The position numbers and the translations under genes are program-made. From NCBI GenBank assembly GCA_036023115.1, contig JAYKKT010000041.1, forward strand, positions 2,198,501 through 2,262,500: a stretch of 64,000 bases of DNA, given 5' to 3'. Position 1 is the stretch's first letter. Every line of letters begins with the position of its first letter. The notes under the pieces were generated by a model, which searched no databases, was not told the origin of the DNA, and was given only the letters and a program-made list of their open reading frames with translations. Shown piece by piece: positions 15,463 through 27,500 of this stretch. The DNA comes from Brasenia schreberi. Its lineage: Eukaryota; Streptophyta; Magnoliopsida; Nymphaeales; Cabombaceae.

Positions 15463-15570
15463 AAGGAGAGCCCAAAGCCAAACACACATGCACGCCCTAG
15501 GATGTCGAGCTCACCACCTCCCTGGTAGGAGTCAGAGGGCCCTGACTGATGAGGTAACACTCTCTGTGCT
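15463..15570 (-). mobile_element. tRNA-derived SINE (copy C)
   Basis: A diverged member of the same SINE family, minus strand, just inside the defensin-like intron: A-box-like GTTACCTCATCAGTCAG, B-box-like GAGCTCGACATCC and the GGCTTTGGGCTC tail. Confidence 0.6.
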
Positions 15571-15610
15571 TCTTATAGTTCTTCAGTAATATGTAAAAGT
15601 GGCATCATGA

Positions 15611-15885
15611 GTGGCGGATCCACGGGGGTGAAGCCACGGCGACACTCAAAATTCTAAAAAAATTCAATTATGTATTAATTTTTTTAAAAAATTAAAAACT
15701 TTTACAGGCCGATCCTTCAGAACCTGAAGTCCTCCCTACTTGAAACAAGTTTTTGGATACACCCAAAATTCTAAAAAAAATTAATTATGTACTAAAATAT
15801 AAAAACAAATTAAAAACTTTTACAGCCCGACCCATCCGAACCTGAAGTCCACCCACCTGAAACAAGTTTCTGAATCCACCAACCG
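15611..15885. repeat. Transposon-like segment with internal ~118-bp duplication
   Basis: It starts with gtggcggatccacggggg, a word common at ends of plant DNA transposons. Two similar units follow (about 15640-15765 and 15766-15880), each containing caaaattctaaaaaaa, aaaaacttttacag and cctgaagtcc. Termini were not proven. Confidence 0.45.
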
Positions 15886-16684
15886 GCATCATCATGCGAA
15901 GTTTCTTGAGATGAGGCTCCATTTTGGTGTCTCTATCACAGGTGACGCGCATGCATGGCTTTGCCATGTGGTTCTTCATATGACATGCCACCACCTTATT
16001 TGATTGTTAATTTTGTATTGTTTTTACTATTACATTTGCTTATTTACTAAGGAAATATTTTGTGCATTAAGATATAAAAAAGGCAAATCAATTAATACAG
16101 AAAATATTCAAAATGTGTCTTCGCGAGTTAGATATGCGGTTGGGATTAAATATAACCATTGGAACGATCACATGCTGAATGACCTAATGATACTCCATCG
16201 CTGGTGAAACTTCATATTGGTAGACAGCATAACGTGGCGAGCATTAATGTCATCCACCATTATTAGACTTGCTTAGATGGGTATGGCCGGTTCTCGTTTA
16301 CCCAAAACCATGATCCAATTTCGACTAAAATGTTTCAGAAACCGGTAGCTTGAACCACTAGTTTGGGTTCTGGTTCCGGTTCCGGTTCCATGGAGAAGAA
16401 TTGTAACTAAAGAGGATATCCCTAGGTCCCGTTGTCCAGTTACAGTTTCCTCCAGCTTGGTATGGTCCCTTTTCAGACCATATGGTCAGTTTCCCGTACC
16501 GACCATCACTAGCTTGTAACCTGTGTCATCGGCACAAAATATTGGTGGCATGCCACGGTGATACACCTGATATGCACGAGAAAAGATTTATGTGATTTTA
16601 CTTTTGTGCTTATTATATTTAAATGAAATTGTTTGTTATAAAAAACGCAGTTTTCATGCATTAAAATATGAAGAAATCATTGTC

Positions 16685-16795
16685 CGAAGCGTCAGCTCAA
16701 CGGTATAGTTCTCTAGGAACATTGTCATTGGTGGGGAGTTCCTCCCAAAAGATACACGTGTGGGTGTGTTGGGCTTCGGCTCATCTTTTATAACC
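16685..16795 (+). mobile_element. tRNA-derived SINE (copy D)
   Basis: Plus-strand member: A-box-like GCGTCAGCTCAACGG, B-box-like GGGAGTTCCTCCC, and a tail containing GTGTTGGGCTTCGGCTC. Diverged from copies A-C. Confidence 0.5.
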
Positions 16796-16826
16796 AATAA
16801 AAGAAGAAGAAGAAAGTCATGTTCTA

Positions 16827-17046
16827 AGAACAAAACGTTTAAACGATAGCACCCACAGTATCAGAATACAATATGATATAAGTACATGTATAGCAATAGG
16901 TATGTATTACACCCATATCACAATATATCATACAAAAGAACAAAACGTTTAAACGATAGCACCCACAGTATCAGAATACAATATGATATAAGTACATGTA
17001 TAGCAATAGGTATGTATTACACCCATATCACAATATATCATACAAT
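16827..17046. repeat. 110-bp tandem duplication
   Basis: Two essentially identical 110-bp units, each containing aaacgtttaaacgatagcac and ending caatatatcataca, lie head to tail. Confidence 0.9.
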
Positions 17047-17234
17047 ATACCCTGTATTACATGATACATGATATTATGACATAAGATGATTTTTTTACTA
17101 TTTTTTATGAATTTTACTAATTTCTTTATTTTTTATTTTTCAAAATTTTACTATACCATATTATACGATACAATACGATTATTACGTATCGGTACTTACA
17201 TGATACGAGCACTGATACCCTAATTACAATATTG
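17047..17234. repeat. hAT-like terminal fragment
   Basis: The segment is rich in GATAC/GTATC words and ends acaatattg at 17234, similar to the CAACATTG ends of the other hAT elements. No opposite end was found. Confidence 0.4.
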
Positions 17235-17235
17235 G

Positions 17236-17332
17236 TCTCAACTCCCACCGTGTGGTGGTGAGTTGGGGGAGGAAAGGGGGACTGCATGCATGCGTTTATA
17301 TGTAAGGCTTCGGCCTCCCTTTTTGTAGCCAA
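17236..17332 (+). repeat. SINE 3' part (copy E)
   Basis: It contains gtggtgagttgggg and taaggcttcggcctccctttt, matching the second half and T-rich tail of the SINE family on the plus strand. The A-box half is missing. Confidence 0.45.
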
Positions 17333-17627
17333 ACTACAAGTGTTCAAAAGATACGTTAAGGTCTTGGTTCTTTTCGAAGTTTCTTAATTTGGACCAAAAA
17401 ACTTGATTAACTTGTACAATCTTAGTGGCGGTGACGATAAGTTTGGTGGTGTGTGCAGCTTTGGTTGCTTCAAGCGCGGCGGGGCTCGACGGAATATGCA
17501 AAGGACATTAGCAATGGGAGACTGCACGGCACCACAGTGTCAGCAAACTTGTGCATCGCAATATGGAGGCACTGGTGGATGCTTCTACGGGATCGATCTG
17601 CCCCTTACTGCAAATGCGATTATCCTT

Positions 17628-17630
<3 letters not shown>

Positions 17631-17680
<50 letters not shown>
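17631..17680. repeat. (GA)25 microsatellite
   Basis: An uninterrupted GA repeat begins within the stop codon of the defensin-like pseudogene. Confidence 0.95.
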
Positions 17681-17684
<4 letters not shown>

Positions 17685-17689
17685 CTCTC

Positions 17690-18483
17690 TTGCTTCCATA
17701 GCTTATCAGTCTGAATAAAGCAATTCGCCAATCAAGAAAAAACTAGTTTCTTTGGCTTCTCAAATAAGTACCGAAGTGGTATTATTATGCCTTGTTGCAC
17801 TCTGGCAGAAGTGTAAACTGTTCAACAGATAGAAAACTGTCATTAGCGACGATTCACCCCAACAGTGGCGGAGGTAAGGGGGGCGCTCCAGGGGCCATGG
17901 CCCCCCCAAACATTCACAACTCTTCGTAAGAGGTCCATTTGCCTCAAAGGAAATGCTGCTTAGCCGATTGCCAAGATCCCTCAAGATTTTTATCCTAGCT
18001 CGGCCTCTGCCCTCCAAGCGCGGTGAATTTACGGCTCTCATTCATGGCGTAGTAGCACTAGCTCGACCGGAGAACCAATTGCGGTTTAGAAGATAATGAC
18101 ATTAAGCATGCGAACCTTGCTGCATCTTGTCTTTCAACCTGAATCGTGTACTTAATATGCTTAATAAAATCGAACAAAATGTCCAAGTCTTGCAAGATGG
18201 GACAAGAATTGGAAATGGTATTGGGGAGGCGATCTAGAAGAGCAGAAAGGTTCCCTTTGGCTGATAGATGAGTTGTCACAGGTCGTTGATAGCTTCTGCA
18301 TGTGATCTATATGGTGCATGGATTTAAACTTGGAGGGGTTAGATTTAGTTTGGATTTGATTTGGTTTAGATTTATTTGGATCTTATTGGATCCATTTAGA
18401 GTTATTTGAATCGTAGTTTAGGTATTGGGAATCACACCAATACCGGAAACTTAGTTTAGAGTAGTTTTGGTTCCAGTTGAGTT
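17690..18483. other. Intergenic stretch before Copia-A
   Basis: It contains a GC-rich block with gtggcggaggtaagggggg at about 17865-17884, a word often seen at ends of plant DNA transposons. A low-complexity tract of ttatttggat-type repeats lies near 18340-18420. No gene was recognised. Confidence 0.4.
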
Positions 18484-18885
18484 TGATGGCAGTTTGCTGA
18501 ATCCGGTTGCCAGAGTTTGTCGCTTGGCGTCACCCCTCCATCAAGCCTTCCAAGTACGCCTGCAGCGGAACAACGGTAAGTCTTTTTAGTTTTTGAGGTT
18601 TTCACACAATAGAGTTATCTGGGAGAAGGCTTTTCAGTAAAAATCTCCGTATTTTACGTTTGCGTTGCTCTGTATTTATAGAGCAGCGCGTGATCCCCTT
18701 TTTCCAGTTATTCCTACTAGGCTTCACTCATCTGGAGCGTTTCTTATCCGGACTGTTACCGAAATCCAGGTAACGGTCCGACTGTTATGGTTCTCGTATC
18801 TTCAATCCGAAATTCAGGTAACGGACTGGATGGCCAATTCAATCGTTACCTATGCTGAATTGCCGAGAATAGCCACAACTTATCA
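18484..18885 (-). repeat. 3' LTR of Copia-A
   Basis: Starts tgatggcag and ends cttatca. It matches the right LTR at many landmarks (gcctgcagcggaacaa, gtatttatagagyag, gttctcgtatcttcaat). The purine-rich tract aagtgagaga adjoins it on the internal side (minus strand). Confidence 0.85.
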
Positions 18886-19094
18886 TCTCTCACTTGGGCA
18901 TTCGAGCCAAGTGTACTGACATACTGATTTTTCTCCCACTTTTGTAGGGTTTACCTAGTACTGTCATTTCATGATTGCTACTACAAACAATACCCGTTGT
19001 GTGGTTATTTCCCTTCACAACAATCTATTCGTTGTCTGATTATTTACCCACACAACACTTTTATCCGTTGTGTGGTTGTTTCCCTATACAACAA

Positions 19095-22000
19095 TCAAAC
19101 ATAACTCAAACCCATGTTTGTAACATGTTTTGAGAAAAGTTCCTCTATTATGTCTTTAGTCAAGGGATCTACCAACATATCATTTGTTGGCATGTATGAG
19201 ATGGATATTTCCTTTCTCATAACCATATCATGAACATAGTGGTATTTCACCATTATATGCTTGCTTTTTGAGCAATCAGCTCCATTCTTAATGAGAGTAA
19301 TTGCTGCATTATTATCACAGTAAATGATAACCGACTCATCGGTTATTTCCAACTTCAAATCATGTATGAAGCGATTTATCCAAACAATACTCGTTGTAGC
19401 CATATAACAAGCTACATACTTAGCTTCCTGTATATGCAATGCTACACAACCCTATTTCTTACACGCCCAAGAAACAGCACCACCTCCAAATAAGAATATT
19501 TGACCCGAGGTTGATTTGTTATCATCTTTGCTCTCAACAAAGTCACCATCTGAGTATCCTATCACTTTTAGTTTATTTGCTTGAAAACACAATTTCAAGT
19601 CTCTTGCTCCTTTCAGATATCTTAAAATCCTTTTCACAGCTATCCAGTGCTGCCATCCAGGATTACTTTGATATCTACTTACAAGACCAACATCAAAGCT
19701 GATATTAGGTCTTGTATACAACATGACATACATCAAACTACCCACAATCTATGCATAAGGAACATTAGGCTTATTGTCTCAACCTTACTAATTTTGACCC
19801 ATTTTGCAAAAGGTGTATCAGCATACTTGCATTCACCCATTTTGAACTTCTTGAGGATATAGTCAATATATCTCTCCTGACTCAGGCATAAGAGTCTAGA
19901 TTCTCTATCTCGAGAGATCTTTATTCACAGGATATAGGACGCTTCCCCCATATCCTTCATTTCGAACTTGGAGTTCAACCATGACTTAGTTTTGACAATC
20001 ATCTCGTTGTCATTTCCAGTCAACAATATGTCATCTATATATAATGATAAGATGACAAAGTGGCTCCCACTGTTCCAAACATGTACACAGTGATCAAGTT
20101 TATTAGCCACAAACCCAAGTTCTATAATAGCATTTTGAAAAGTCAAATACCATTGGCGAGGTGACTGTTTCAGGCTGTATAGGGATTTTCTCAACCTATA
20201 TACCTTATCTTCTTGGACTTCAACCACAAATCCTTTGAGATGTTGTATGTTTATGATTTCATCTAAATCTCTCTTTAGAAATGTTGTCTTTACATCTAAC
20301 TGATGTAAATCCAAATCATAGTATGCAGATATTGCTAGGATTATTCCTATGGATGCAAATAGTATTTATCCCCTCTATTTGCGAAAAACCCTTTTGGAAC
20401 CAATCTCGCTTTAAACTTGTTAATTGTACCTTTGACCTTGTATTTCTTTTTCAAAACCCATTTACAGCCTGTGGATTTTCTTCCTTTTGGCAAATCAACC
20501 AATTCTCAGACTTGGTTTTTCTCAATGCATTCAATTTTCTCATCAATGATTTTCTCTCAGTCTGATGCTTCAAATGAGTTCATAACTTCCTGATAAGTCA
20601 AGTTATTAGTCAACTCATCTAAATTCACTGAATTGCATACTTCTTCTACAAGATAAGTATGATAATCCTTTAAGTAGGACAGAGTGACCCTTAGCCTTTT
20701 ATGTCCACTTAAGGTTTCGGTTATTTTAGGAAGATCTTTTATGGGGTGAAAAGATGATTGATCTAGGTCTACTAGATCATCAACACATTATCATTGTTTT
20801 CCAAGATATCATTCTTAGAATCTTCTAAGAATTGAACATCTCTGCTTTCAATTAGTTTGTGGTCCTTATGATAAAATTGATATCCTTTTAAATATTTTGG
20901 ATATCCAATGAATATACATCTTAAGGACCTAATGTCTAGCTTATCTATACACTGATCAAGGTTCTTTACATGTGCAACAGATCACCACCTCTTGAGATGA
21001 CCTAGGTTGGGTTTTTTTCCAAATCACATCTCATATGGTGTAGTGAATACAACTTTACACGGTACTCTATTAAGTATATAAACCGTTGTACTTACTACTT
21101 CTCCCCAAAATACCCTTGGTAGAGAGGCATCGATTAACATTGACCTTGTCATATTTAACAAGGTTCTGTTGTATCTTTCAGTTACATCATTTTGTTGAGG
21201 TGTCCTAGGCATTGTATTTTGCTTTGCAATACCAAAGTCTTTACAGAATTCAAGAAATTCTGCAGAGGTATATTCACCACCTCTATTTGATCTTAAGACT
21301 TTGATTTAATGCCCAAATTGGTTTTCAACTTCTTGCTTATATTCTTTAAAAGCATGCAGTGTCTCAGATTTATGTGCCAAAAGATATAAATACATATATC
21401 TAGAGTAATTATCGATAAAGGTTATAAAATAACCCTTTCCACGATATGACTTTACTCTAAAAGGCCCACATAAATCCATATGAATAACCTCCAACAGGGT
21501 TATTACCCTTGTTGATTTATTAAGAAAAACTTTTCATGTCATCTTTCCTTGTATACATGCTTCACACTATTAAAAGTATTTTCCTCAAATCCATGCAGTA
21601 AGTTAAAGTTGGATAATTTCTTCAACTTTTTCAGACTTATATGCCCAAGGCATTTATGCCACATATTTACATCAACAGTAAAGGCATACTCAATATAAGT
21701 TGAAGAAGTACCAATTTCATTATCACAATAAGTTGAAGAAGTACCAATTTCATTATCACAAAATCTAAACAGTACATGCTCTACATCAAATTCCCTAGAG
21801 AATAATATTTTTCCATGCTTTTCCACAGTCACCTTTCTAGGAATAAAATTGACCTCAAAACCTTTCTTTACTAAGGTAGGGACCAAGACCAAATTACGCC
21901 TTGTAGATGGTACAATTAACACATCAATCAATACAATTGGTTTTCTTTTTACAAAAATTCTAAAGGATCCAAAACCCAAAATATCAGAGAAGGTATTATT

Positions 22001-23002
22001 TTCCATGTAGACTCGATGTTCACCGGGTTTGTATTCCTTCAGGTCCATTACCCCTTTCTTAGTCTTTGAGATGTATCGTGTAGCTCCAGAGTTTATCCAC
22101 CAACCTGTCATCGGGCGGTCTATGTACAAACACTCTAAAATGACACATATTATGTCCTACTTTTTTTACTGTTCGCATTATGGGTTGTTTCTTCCACCTT
22201 TTTTGTTTCGACAGTCCCTTTTATAGTGTCTCATCTTTACGCAGTTGAAACACTTAACCCGAAAAGCAGTTTCCTACGATTTCTTAAAATTTTGATCGAC
22301 CTTCTTGTTATTCTTGCCAAACTTCTTTTTTGGTTTATTTTTCTTCTAGTTGGGTTTGGAGCTAGACCCTATCTCATCTAATATCACTAGTAATTTTTCT
22401 CTCTTATTTTTTATCATATGTTATTACTCTATTACTAGTTTCAGGGGCAATTCAGAATGATTAATTTCCGGCCCTAATATCAAGGCAATGGTGATCATGT
22501 TACATGACGGGAGTAGACGGTTTAATATTATTGATATTTGCATCGGTTCTGCGATGACTGATTTTACCACAGCTAAGTCCCAAGCTATTACTAATATGTG
22601 GTTTACATGTTCTACTACATTATCTCCTTCTTTCATTTTGAAAGAGTTATACTTTTGTAGTAGCAATTGCACGTATAATTTCACAGTTGTATCATACTTA
22701 GTTGTTATTGAGTGAAACAGTTCTTTGGTAGTCTTGAATTCTATGAAGACCCTAATTAAGTTATCCTCCATTTAGGTCAACATAATTGTCCTTGATATAG
22801 TGTTATTCTTTAAAAATATTTTATACAATTCTATTTATTGCTCAGTTGCGTCTGGTAGTAGCGGACGCATAGTTTCCTTTAGTATATACTCAATACCCTC
22901 AAGTGTTAGAGGAAGTGAAATTCTTCTCTTCCATGTTTGGAATTTCAGACCGTTCAATTTTTCAGTTTTTGCCAATTCAAACACACATATTCTATAACTC
23001 AT
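19095..23002 (-). pseudogene. Copia-A gag-pol, degenerate
   Basis: The minus-strand reading starts at the gag ATG at 23002 (MSYRICVFELAKTEKLNG). It continues through UBN2-type gag (22771-22424) and an intact CCHC zinc knuckle, CFNCVKMRHYKRDC, at about 22250-22209. The protease motif is altered to WWINSGAT instead of the usual DSG (about 22100). Then come GAG-pre-integrase, integrase (MDLCGPF and PRTPQQNDVTERYNR), RT with an intact YIDD box (about 20040), and RNase H ending at 19095. At least six stops or frame shifts separate the pieces. The polyprotein would form capsids and carry out reverse transcription and integration. This copy cannot. Confidence 0.88.
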
Positions 23003-23239
23003 TTTTATGTATTTGGTAATTATAACAATTAGATGGTCTAAAAAGGAAATAAATATAAAGCAATGAACACACATAGCATGGATCATGTTAGAACGATGAA
23101 TAATATCATAAAAAGATACTAAAAACATATTATAAAATACTTGGGACAAACTTATAATTTTTCCAAAAAATTCTACCTTTAACATTTTTCAAACAATACC
23201 AAGGGTAAAACTATAATTTTAAGTATCTGTCCACTTTTT

Positions 23240-24400
23240 AAATTTTTTGAAAAGCCTAAGAAAAGGATAAATTGACGTGTTCTCATTGTGGAAAGTCACG
23301 ACATACTAAGGAAACATGTTGGGAATTAGTTGCAAGACATGCTCATCTCCAGAACTGATTCAATAAAGCTTATTTCAGCAGTAATCAGAATGAAAAACAA
23401 AAGACTTATGACAGTGTGACCTCATTAGCAGACATGAAGAAAGAGATTGAGCTCCTCAAAACCCGTTTGAATGATCCACACTCTCCATCTACATCATCCT
23501 CCCACAATGATTCACAAGCAGCTGTGGCATATCCATTTTCATTCTTGACTCAAGGTAATATAAGTACTTCTCATTCAAAGGTATGGGTTATTGATTCTAG
23601 GGCCACAGACCACATGATCAGTTGAGGGATTTCTTTGATAACTATGAGTTAACTCAATCAAACATTAACATTAGACTAGCAGATGGTTCTCATACTCCAA
23701 TAGTTGGAAAATAGAGTATTACTACATCATTTGGCACTTTAACAAATGTTTTACATGTTCCAACTATATCAGTTAATATGTTGTCTGTATTTGTTATAAC
23801 TCAAGATCTAAAATGTCTTATAATGTTTGATTCTACTGGATGTGTCTTTCAGGAACTGAGGACGGGGAGAATCTTTGGTTAGGGTAGCGTGAGGAGAGGC
23901 ATTTATTTTTGCGAAGATAATAAAGGAGCAGCTTTACAATCTACTGTCATCACTAACAAACAGAAGGAAGACATACCTCGCTGGCATCAGAGGCTGGGAC
24001 ATTAACCATTATCTAAACTGAGGGTATTACTACCTGAATTTAAATAGTGTAATAATTTGAATTTGAACTGTGAAACCTGCTAGAAGGCGAAACACCATCC
24101 TATTTCTTTTCCTTTAAGCGAAGAAAAATCTTCTATTCCATTTGAGATTGTTCATTCAGCTATTTGGAGTCCTTGTTCTAATACATCTGTGCATAGATAT
24201 AACTATTTTGTTTCTTTCATTGATGATTGCACTAGATTTACTATAATATATCTCATGAAAACCAAAGATGAAGTGAAGAATATTCTTCTGATATACTATT
24301 AGTTTGTGCATACTCAATTTCAGCGAAGTATAACAGTTTTTCGTAGTGATAATATGGTGAGTTTATGTCTCAATCCCTTAATGCATATTTTCTAGATCAT
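23240..24400 (+). pseudogene. Inverted fragment of a second Copia gag-pol
   Basis: The plus strand reads a CCHC knuckle (CSHCGKSRHTKETC at about 23275), a protease motif altered to VIDSRATDH (about 23585), a GAG-pre-integrase segment (WHQRLGH near 23985) and the start of integrase (FIDDCTRFT near 24220). It stops near 24400. No LTR of its own was seen. It lies in the leader of Copia-A in the opposite direction and comes from a different Copia lineage. Several stops are present. Confidence 0.8.
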
Positions 24401-25140
24401 GGTTTCTGTAAAATTTGTAACTTATCGGGGTTAAACCTATAATTTTAACCTCAGTCCGAATCTGTAAATTTTCAAGAGTACAAGGACAAACATGTCTTTT
24501 GATATAGTGGTAGAAAGGAAATTAATTCAAACTGGGAAGGGCAATAATGTAAAACTAAAGCCTAGTATTTCGTAATTTTCACAAACCGTTAGAGGGTAAA
24601 ACCAACTTTTTACATAATAAGGGCAAAACAATCTTTTTACTTAAAAATATCTGGATATATTCGTAATTTTGTCCAAGGGCATATTTGTAAAACTTGAAAA
24701 TTGATCGGGGCAGAACGAACTTTTCAGTCCGTTGCCCGAGGCGGTTTTCCGAAACTAGGGTGGCTTTAGAAAACCACTGGTTTCGGCCCATGGCTTTCGG
24801 AAACTGCCTGGCGGTTTTTGAACCGTAAAAAGAGGAGGAGAGAGAGATTGAGAGAGGGTGAGGCAGGCGGAGCCCTGCTCCACTCCTTGGCCCTCTGTGG
24901 CAGCCTTCGCGACTTGTTTCCAACCTCTCGGCATTCGGTCGACTGTGTTCTTTCCACGGCTTTATGCCGACTGGCCTTTCACGGCTTTTTGCCGACTTCC
25001 GGCCTTTTATAGCTTTTTACCGATTTCTAGTCGTTCATGGCTTTTTGGATATGTTCTGTCTCTTTTTTTTCTTCTTCTCCCTCTTTTTTTTTCCAGAACT
25101 ATGATGCGTACCTTTTTGTTTTTTGGAGGGTCAAGAACAA
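24400..25140 (-). other. Leader of Copia-A
   Basis: Untranslated sequence between the 5' LTR and gag of Copia-A on the minus strand. Open frames here are short and resemble no family. Confidence 0.5.
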
Positions 25141-25153
25141 GGCCCTGATACCA
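25141..25153 (-). other. Primer-binding site of Copia-A
   Basis: Minus strand reads TGGTATCAGGGCC, one base from the 5' LTR, matching the usual TGGTATCAGAGC complement of initiator tRNA-Met. Confidence 0.85.
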
Positions 25154-25154
25154 C

Positions 25155-25560
25155 TGATGGCAGTTTGTTGAATCCGGTTGCCTGAGTTCGTCACCTAACA
25201 TCAGTCTTTCGTCAAGCCTTCCAGGTATGCCTGCAGCGGAACAATGGTAAGTCTTTTTAGTTTTTGAGGTTTCCACATAGTGGAGTTATCCGGGAGAAGG
25301 CTTTTCAGTGAAAATCTTTGTGTTTTTCGTTTGTACTGCTTTGTATTTATAGAGTAGCAGGTGCTCCCCCTTTCCTCGGTTATTCCTACTAGGTTTCCCT
25401 CATCCGAAGCATTTCTTATCCGAACTGTTACCAAAAAAATCCCGATAACGGTCCAGTTGTTATAGTTCTCGTATCTTCAATCTGAGATTCAGGTAACGGA
25501 CTAGATGGCCAGTCCAGCAGTTACCTATGTTGGATTGCCGAGAATGACCACAACTTATCA
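25155..25560 (-). repeat. 5' LTR of Copia-A
   Basis: A 406-bp repeat, partner of 18484-18885, next to the primer-binding site. A TATA-like gtatttatagagtag lies inside. Confidence 0.85.
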
Positions 25561-25619
25561 CAGTTGTGGTTTATGATGTCTCAAAACCACTAGTTCCAAA
25601 TGGCTTTTAGCTTTAAATA

Positions 25620-25815
25620 TTTTTTACTTTCACTACCGTTGAAGCTGGTGGGGAGTTTGACTCCTAGGGGGCACCCACATTGGCTTGACGTGCCCTTGTA
25701 TTTCAGAAAGGAAAGGTAAATAGCTTTTTGAATTCCAATCTCACAAGCTAGTGCATCTTGCCATTGAAGCTGGTGTGGAGTTCGACTCCCAATGGATGCA
25801 GTGTCCTTATATTTT
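25620..25815. repeat. Two tRNA-related repeat units
   Basis: Units at about 25630-25690 and 25741-25815 both contain ttgaagctggtg followed by ggagttygactcc, a B-box-like word. They may be halves of a SINE different from the family at 13015. No A box or target duplication was recognised. Confidence 0.35.
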
Positions 25816-27236
25816 AAAAAAATCGGTTCCGGTTCCAGCTTCCAATCAGAACCCAATGTCTAGTTGCAGCCATGCACATGCAGATTGCTGACTTCAGCTT
25901 ACAGTTTTCTTGAATATGGAGATGTGTTTGTCATCCCAAAGTCTCCAAGCTAAAGAGATTTGAGGTACTCGGGATATAGTAAAACTTTTAAAAAAAATAT
26001 TTGGAACTTAAAAAAAATTTTGAACCTATCAAGATCCTGAAGTTAGATCAATTTTACAAGTATTGTGATTACTGACGAGACCCAACATGGGATCTAGTAG
26101 GTTGTATTCGGGGTAAGCTATTGATAGACCAAGGAGATGGTGATTGAGATGTACGTGTCAACCTTCGATGTGAAGGATGAAACGACTATGAACAATCCTG
26201 TAGAGGAAGTAGCTGAGTGATAATAGGTGTCATAAAGTGATGATCATATGGTATCAACTGTAATTTAGGAGTCGGTTACTGTACCATTATGGTTGATGAG
26301 TTGCATGATATGAAAACATAATCTGGAAGCAGATGATAACGTGCAGCATTCCTAATCCATGTTTAAGTGTCCCATACATGTTATGATGTCTGTATGATTA
26401 GGTTTTATTCACGTTTCAACCCTGGAATATATAACGGTGTTGATATTTATTTTAAAGAGAATTTTGAAGATTTTCTGTGATAATTCACATTTGATTTTTT
26501 TTTTACTTTCCATTAATTCAAGAGATCAACCATGAGAGAAACAAGCTCAACTGATTTGTATGATTGTGGTTTTGAGTTGGTTGTTCAACACGCCATCAAG
26601 AAAGACCATCAACCACCCAGAATCGAGTAAGCAATGCTTCCACGTGATTCTTGAGAGGACATTAATGGGTTAGAATACCATAGTTATCATTCTACTGCAG
26701 GTGCTCAACATAAACTCTAAAGGCAAATTTTCTTACCTCAAAAGGCTTTGTGCTGAGCTTTCCCACCATTCAAAGGCGGTCTTTATCGCATGTTGGCATT
26801 GAATGCTAGTTCAGTTAGTATCCAATATACTGATAGATAAATACGTTCGATCACTACAATCATTGGTAGAAATTTAAATTTTAAAAAATAGAGTATATCT
26901 TTATACTTTTCGTATTCACATTTAATTTTCATACTCACATTTAATGTACAACAATACGCTCAATTTTTTATTTCAAATTTGTATTGATCACGGCGATAGA
27001 ACGGTAAAAATATTTGGGGAGATTTAATGGCCGGTAAAGATATTTGAGGAGATTTAATCATGTGTTGGATTAGGCATATACCTCTCTTTCTCCCTCCGGC
27101 ATCCACAAACTTCACAATTGAAATCATGAGCCAGTCATGCCTGCCTGCCTAACCTTAAATATGAAAAAGTTTGGAAAATCTATGCAAGTGGTCGAATTAT
27201 TTTCTCTTTTTAAAAATAATTTATCAAAATTTCTGA
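25816..27236. other. Intergenic, nothing recognised
   Basis: AT-rich sequence with no recognised gene or bounded element on either strand. Confidence 0.4.
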
Positions 27237-27500
27237 AAGCCATTATGGACCACACCTCACCTGAATTTCACCCAACTGAACTTTGCTTCACCCGGAAATA
27301 AAAGATATCGGAAAATCCTACACACCATTCAAAGTTTATGAAAATCTCCATGGACCACCTCACCTGAATTTCACCCAACGGAACATCGCCTCGTTGCAAA
27401 ACAAAAACTCTCTAGAGTTCCAAAAATCTATACAAGTAACCAGAATTTTTGAAAATCTCAATGGACCGTCTCATCTGTATTTCACCCAACTGAACTCCGG
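27237..27500. repeat. Degenerate tandem repeat, three ~105-113-bp units
   Basis: The phrase ggaccacctcacctgaatt followed by tcacccaac recurs at about 27248, 27351 and 27464 with small changes. Each is preceded by a gaaaatct-type word. Confidence 0.7.

Larger units (their letters stand above)
15359..17632 (+). pseudogene. Defensin-like (DEFL, eight-cysteine) secreted peptide, broken
   Basis: Exon 1 (15359-15414) encodes a signal peptide, MKFQSLLLALMAVLLLSS, ending at donor CAG|GTGAGC in phase 1. Exon 2 most likely starts after the AG at 17457-17458, which restores phase and gives LVASSAAGLDG as the cleavage region. The mature part has eight cysteines: codons at 17497 and 17523, then two spaced x4 and x3, one after nine residues, then C-x-C (YCKCDY) and a last C before the TGA at 17630-17632. 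This is the pattern of plant CS-alpha-beta defensin-like peptides. Two single-base losses, near 17509 and 17604, break the frame, so as written it cannot make the peptide. The intron of about 2 kb is full of repeats. Family and exon join are inferred from pattern; sequence errors cannot be excluded. Confidence 0.6.
18484..25560 (-). mobile_element. Copia LTR retrotransposon (Copia-A)
   Basis: Two LTRs, 18484-18885 and 25155-25560, clearly match along their length and begin TG and end CA. A primer-binding site complementary to initiator tRNA-Met abuts the right LTR on the minus strand, so the element runs right to left. The 5-bp flanks are gagtt and cagtt, a target duplication with one change. 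The internal order gag, protease, integrase, RT, RNase H is that of Copia. An inverted piece of another Copia lies in the leader (23240-24400). Stops and frame breaks throughout make it inactive. Confidence 0.9.

Noticed and set aside
16827..17046. 110-bp repeats as a CRISPR-like array
   Set aside because: Only two abutting units without spacers, in plant nuclear DNA; it is a simple tandem duplication.
17403..17714. 103-residue plus-strand frame ending in an arginine-glutamate run
   Set aside because: The end is only the GA microsatellite in translation; the meaningful reading is the eight-cysteine pattern across frames.
24579..25276. Open frames in the Copia-A leader as genes
   Set aside because: They lie in untranslated leader and LTR sequence next to the primer-binding site and match no family.
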